Below are positions 62,495-64,000 of a stretch of DNA of 64,000 nt, piece by piece; position 1 is the stretch's first letter, and every line of letters starts with the position of its first letter. Origin of the DNA: Acidimicrobiaceae bacterium (lineage in GTDB: Bacteria > Actinomycetota > Acidimicrobiia > Acidimicrobiales > Ilumatobacteraceae); assembly GCA_947446815.1 (NCBI GenBank), contig CANFGT010000003.1, forward strand, positions 62,001 to 126,000, read 5' to 3'. The notes beneath the pieces were generated by a model. It did not search any database, was not told the origin of the DNA, and was given only the letters and a program-made list of their open reading frames with translations. The position numbers and the translations under genes are program-made.

Positions 62495-63301
62495 ATGTCT
62501 GAGCCACAAACATCGCAGCGCGATACAAAACAATTACTCGCCATCCTTTTTGTCGGAATTGGTGCTGGGTTTCTCTCGGGAATGTTTGGCGTTGGTGGTG
62601 GCATCTTGCTGGTGCCAGGTTTAGTTCTGGTTATCAAACTTGATCAACGCATGGCCCATGGCACATCTCTCGCGGCTGTTCTGCCCATCTCTGCTTCGTC
62701 GCTGGTTTCCTACTGGATGCATGACAACGTGGACTGGCGCGTCGCGTTGTGTCTTGCAGTGGGTGCGCTCGCAGGTGCATTCATCGGTACTCGACTTCTC
62801 GAGGTACTCCCACACCGGACGCTTGCACTCGCGTTTTCTGGTTTGCTCGCAGTCACTGCTATTCGTTTATTTCTTCCGTTGGACTCTGGAGTCCGCGGAG
62901 TTCTTTCTCTGGGAATGATTGCTGCCCTTGTCTTCATTGGCCTTATTACCGGTGTACTGGCAGGTCTTCTGGGGGTAGGCGGAGGTGTCGTCATGATCCC
63001 CGCGATGATGATGCTGTTGCATTTGCCAGCCACCCTTGCGAAAGGAACGTCCCTCGCCGTCATCATCCCGACCTCTCTTATGGGTACGTGGCGCAATCGG
63101 GCAAAGAAGAACGCAGATCTCCAGGCGGCCGCGATTCTTGGACTCGGAGGGATTCTGTCGGCGTATGCAGGTGGCTGGATCTCCGGAAAAATGTCCGACA
63201 CTGTCTCAAATGTGTTGTTTGCATCCCTCCTCATCGTTGTTGCGGTGCGCCTGATACTCCAGGTACGGGCTGAGGACAAAGCAGGGGTAGTCCAGCAGTA
63301 A
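62495..63301 (+). CDS. TauE/SafE-family membrane permease
   Basis: The 268-residue polytopic protein contains the two duplicated signatures of the TauE/SafE/DUF81 family: 'GMFGVGGGILLVPGLVL' in the first half and 'GLLGVGGGVVMIPAMMM' in the second. About eight transmembrane segments are predicted. Members move sulfite, sulfonates or other organic anions across the membrane. ATG 62495 is preferred; a TTG start at 62450 is possible, but that would leave a long hydrophilic tail and overlap the divergent lipoprotein signal. A new SDR gene starts 22 bases downstream. Confidence 0.86.
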   Translation: MSEPQTSQRDTKQLLAILFVGIGAGFLSGMFGVGGGILLVPGLVLVIKLDQRMAHGTSLAAVLPISASSLVSYWMHDNVDWRVALCLAVGALAGAFIGTRLLEVLPHRTLALAFSGLLAVTAIRLFLPLDSGVRGVLSLGMIAALVFIGLITGVLAGLLGVGGGVVMIPAMMMLLHLPATLAKGTSLAVIIPTSLMGTWRNRAKKNADLQAAAILGLGGILSAYAGGWISGKMSDTVSNVLFASLLIVVAVRLILQVRAEDKAGVVQQ

Positions 63302-63323
63302 CGCCATGGAGTAGAACTTCTCC

Positions 63324-64000
63324 ATGGGAAAATCACGTCTTGACGGAAAAGTCGCACTCATCACGGGTGGTGCTCGTGGAATGGGTGCATCCGAGGCACA
63401 GCTCTTTATCGACGAAGGTGCCCGAGTAGTGATCACCGACATTCTGGATGAAGTTGGGCAAGAGACCGCCAAGCGACTTTCCCCTGATGGCTCGAAGTGC
63501 ATCTTCCTGCACCATGACGTAACGAATGAAGCCGATTGGAAAGTTGTTGTTGAAGAGTCGATCAAAGCGTTCGGTCAGGTGGACATCTTGGTGAACAACG
63601 CTGGCATTTTTGAACGTGGTTCCATCCTTGACACTGAGCTGCGCGCATTTGAGCGCACGATGGACATCAACGTCACTGGCGTCTTTCTTGGTATGAAGGC
63701 ACTCGCTCCCCACATGGTGCAGAACAAAAAAGGCAGCATCATCAATATCTCGTCTGTTGCTGGTCTTGATGGCACGCCCGGTTTTGTTGCGTATGGTGCG
63801 AGCAAGTGGGCTGTGCGCGGAATGACAAAGGGTGTCGCGAAAGAACTTGCACCGTTCGGTGTTCGTGTCAATTCAATTCACCCTGGAATTATCGATACGC
63901 CAATGCTTCAAACATTTGATGAAGCCGGAGATGGTGTGCGGGAAATGGTGCGCACACGAATACCGCTTGGTTATGAAGCAGAACCAATTCATGTTGCTCG
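63324..64000 (+). CDS. Short-chain dehydrogenase/reductase, cut by the window end
   Basis: The first 225 residues of an SDR are present and the gene continues past the edge. Seen are 'LITGGARGMGASEAQLF' (TGxxxGxG loop), 'ILVNNAGIFERG', 'INISSVAGLDGTPGFVAYGASKWAV' (catalytic Ser, Tyr, Lys; key parts: ISS and YGASK), and the conserved 'HPGIIDTPM'. This is the classical SDR layout resembling 3alpha/20beta-hydroxysteroid or 3-oxoacyl-reductase-like enzymes. ATG 63324 has an AGAACTTCTCC lead and the family N-terminus begins right after it. Substrate unknown. Confidence 0.9.
   Translation, partial: MGKSRLDGKVALITGGARGMGASEAQLFIDEGARVVITDILDEVGQETAKRLSPDGSKCIFLHHDVTNEADWKVVVEESIKAFGQVDILVNNAGIFERGSILDTELRAFERTMDINVTGVFLGMKALAPHMVQNKKGSIINISSVAGLDGTPGFVAYGASKWAVRGMTKGVAKELAPFGVRVNSIHPGIIDTPMLQTFDEAGDGVREMVRTRIPLGYEAEPIHVA

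Overview
The window looks like a chromosomal stretch from a free-living actinobacterium, most probably of the class Acidimicrobiia (Ilumatobacter-like). This is inferred from gene content, not from an rRNA. It carries a mycofactocin biosynthesis cluster with NDMA-type alcohol dehydrogenases, an F420/FMN luciferase-like oxidoreductase, a mycothiol-related DinB-like protein, several acyl-CoA dehydrogenases, EthA-like monooxygenases, and secreted proteins with Thr/Pro-rich linkers. Base composition is moderate (roughly half G+C) and coding density is very high. I see no tRNA, rRNA, CRISPR array, insertion sequence, phage gene or plasmid-type gene, and no gene-free stretch longer than 300 bases.

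Layout. 0-9.6 kb: mixed housekeeping and accessory genes (ABM-domain membrane protein, two tandem quinone-reductase-like flavoproteins, a polytopic membrane protein, a quinone oxidoreductase, a secreted RCC1-repeat/phosphoesterase fusion, an amidase, a double-headed TetR regulator, Ung). 9.7-20 kb: ROK kinase, then the mycofactocin operon on the minus strand (mftA-mftB-mftC-plsY-mftE-mftF-PLP enzyme). Divergent from it on the plus strand are two NDMA-dependent alcohol dehydrogenases followed by a MoxR ATPase and a VWA protein. 20-30 kb: LCP cell-wall ligase, archaeal-type valyl-tRNA synthetase, cysS, a transporter, an acyl-CoA dehydrogenase and a secreted CAP-domain protein. 30-37.8 kb: small membrane proteins, an EEP-family phosphoesterase, an EstB-like serine hydrolase, a Baeyer-Villiger monooxygenase and an unusual ClC channel.

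37.9-44.5 kb holds a six-gene plus-strand run (thiolase, carotenoid-oxygenase-family protein, SRPBCC protein, enoyl-CoA hydratase, two MFS transporters) that looks like a catabolic operon. 44.5-52.5 kb: a D-aminoacylase-like amidohydrolase, an EthA-like monooxygenase, an MFS transporter, a YetF-like protein, a RecB-like nuclease, an SDR and a secreted coiled-coil protein. 52.5-64 kb: a GH38 alpha-mannosidase, an SdsA1-type alkylsulfatase, an acyl-CoA dehydrogenase, an LLM oxidoreductase, a tRNA hydroxylase (trhO) without a standard start codon, a lipoprotein, a TauE/SafE permease and a truncated SDR at the window edge.

The most interesting block is the mycofactocin region. The precursor peptide gene is intact and encodes a 39-residue MftA. 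mftD, the AHDP oxidase gene, is absent from the cluster. A plsY acyltransferase gene is embedded between mftC and mftE, and the operon ends with a translationally coupled PLP fold-III (alanine-racemase-like) gene. A short palindrome lies between mftA and the first dehydrogenase. Cofactor synthesis, the dehydrogenases expected to use the cofactor, and a MoxR/VWA pair of the kind that activates metalloenzymes are therefore side by side.
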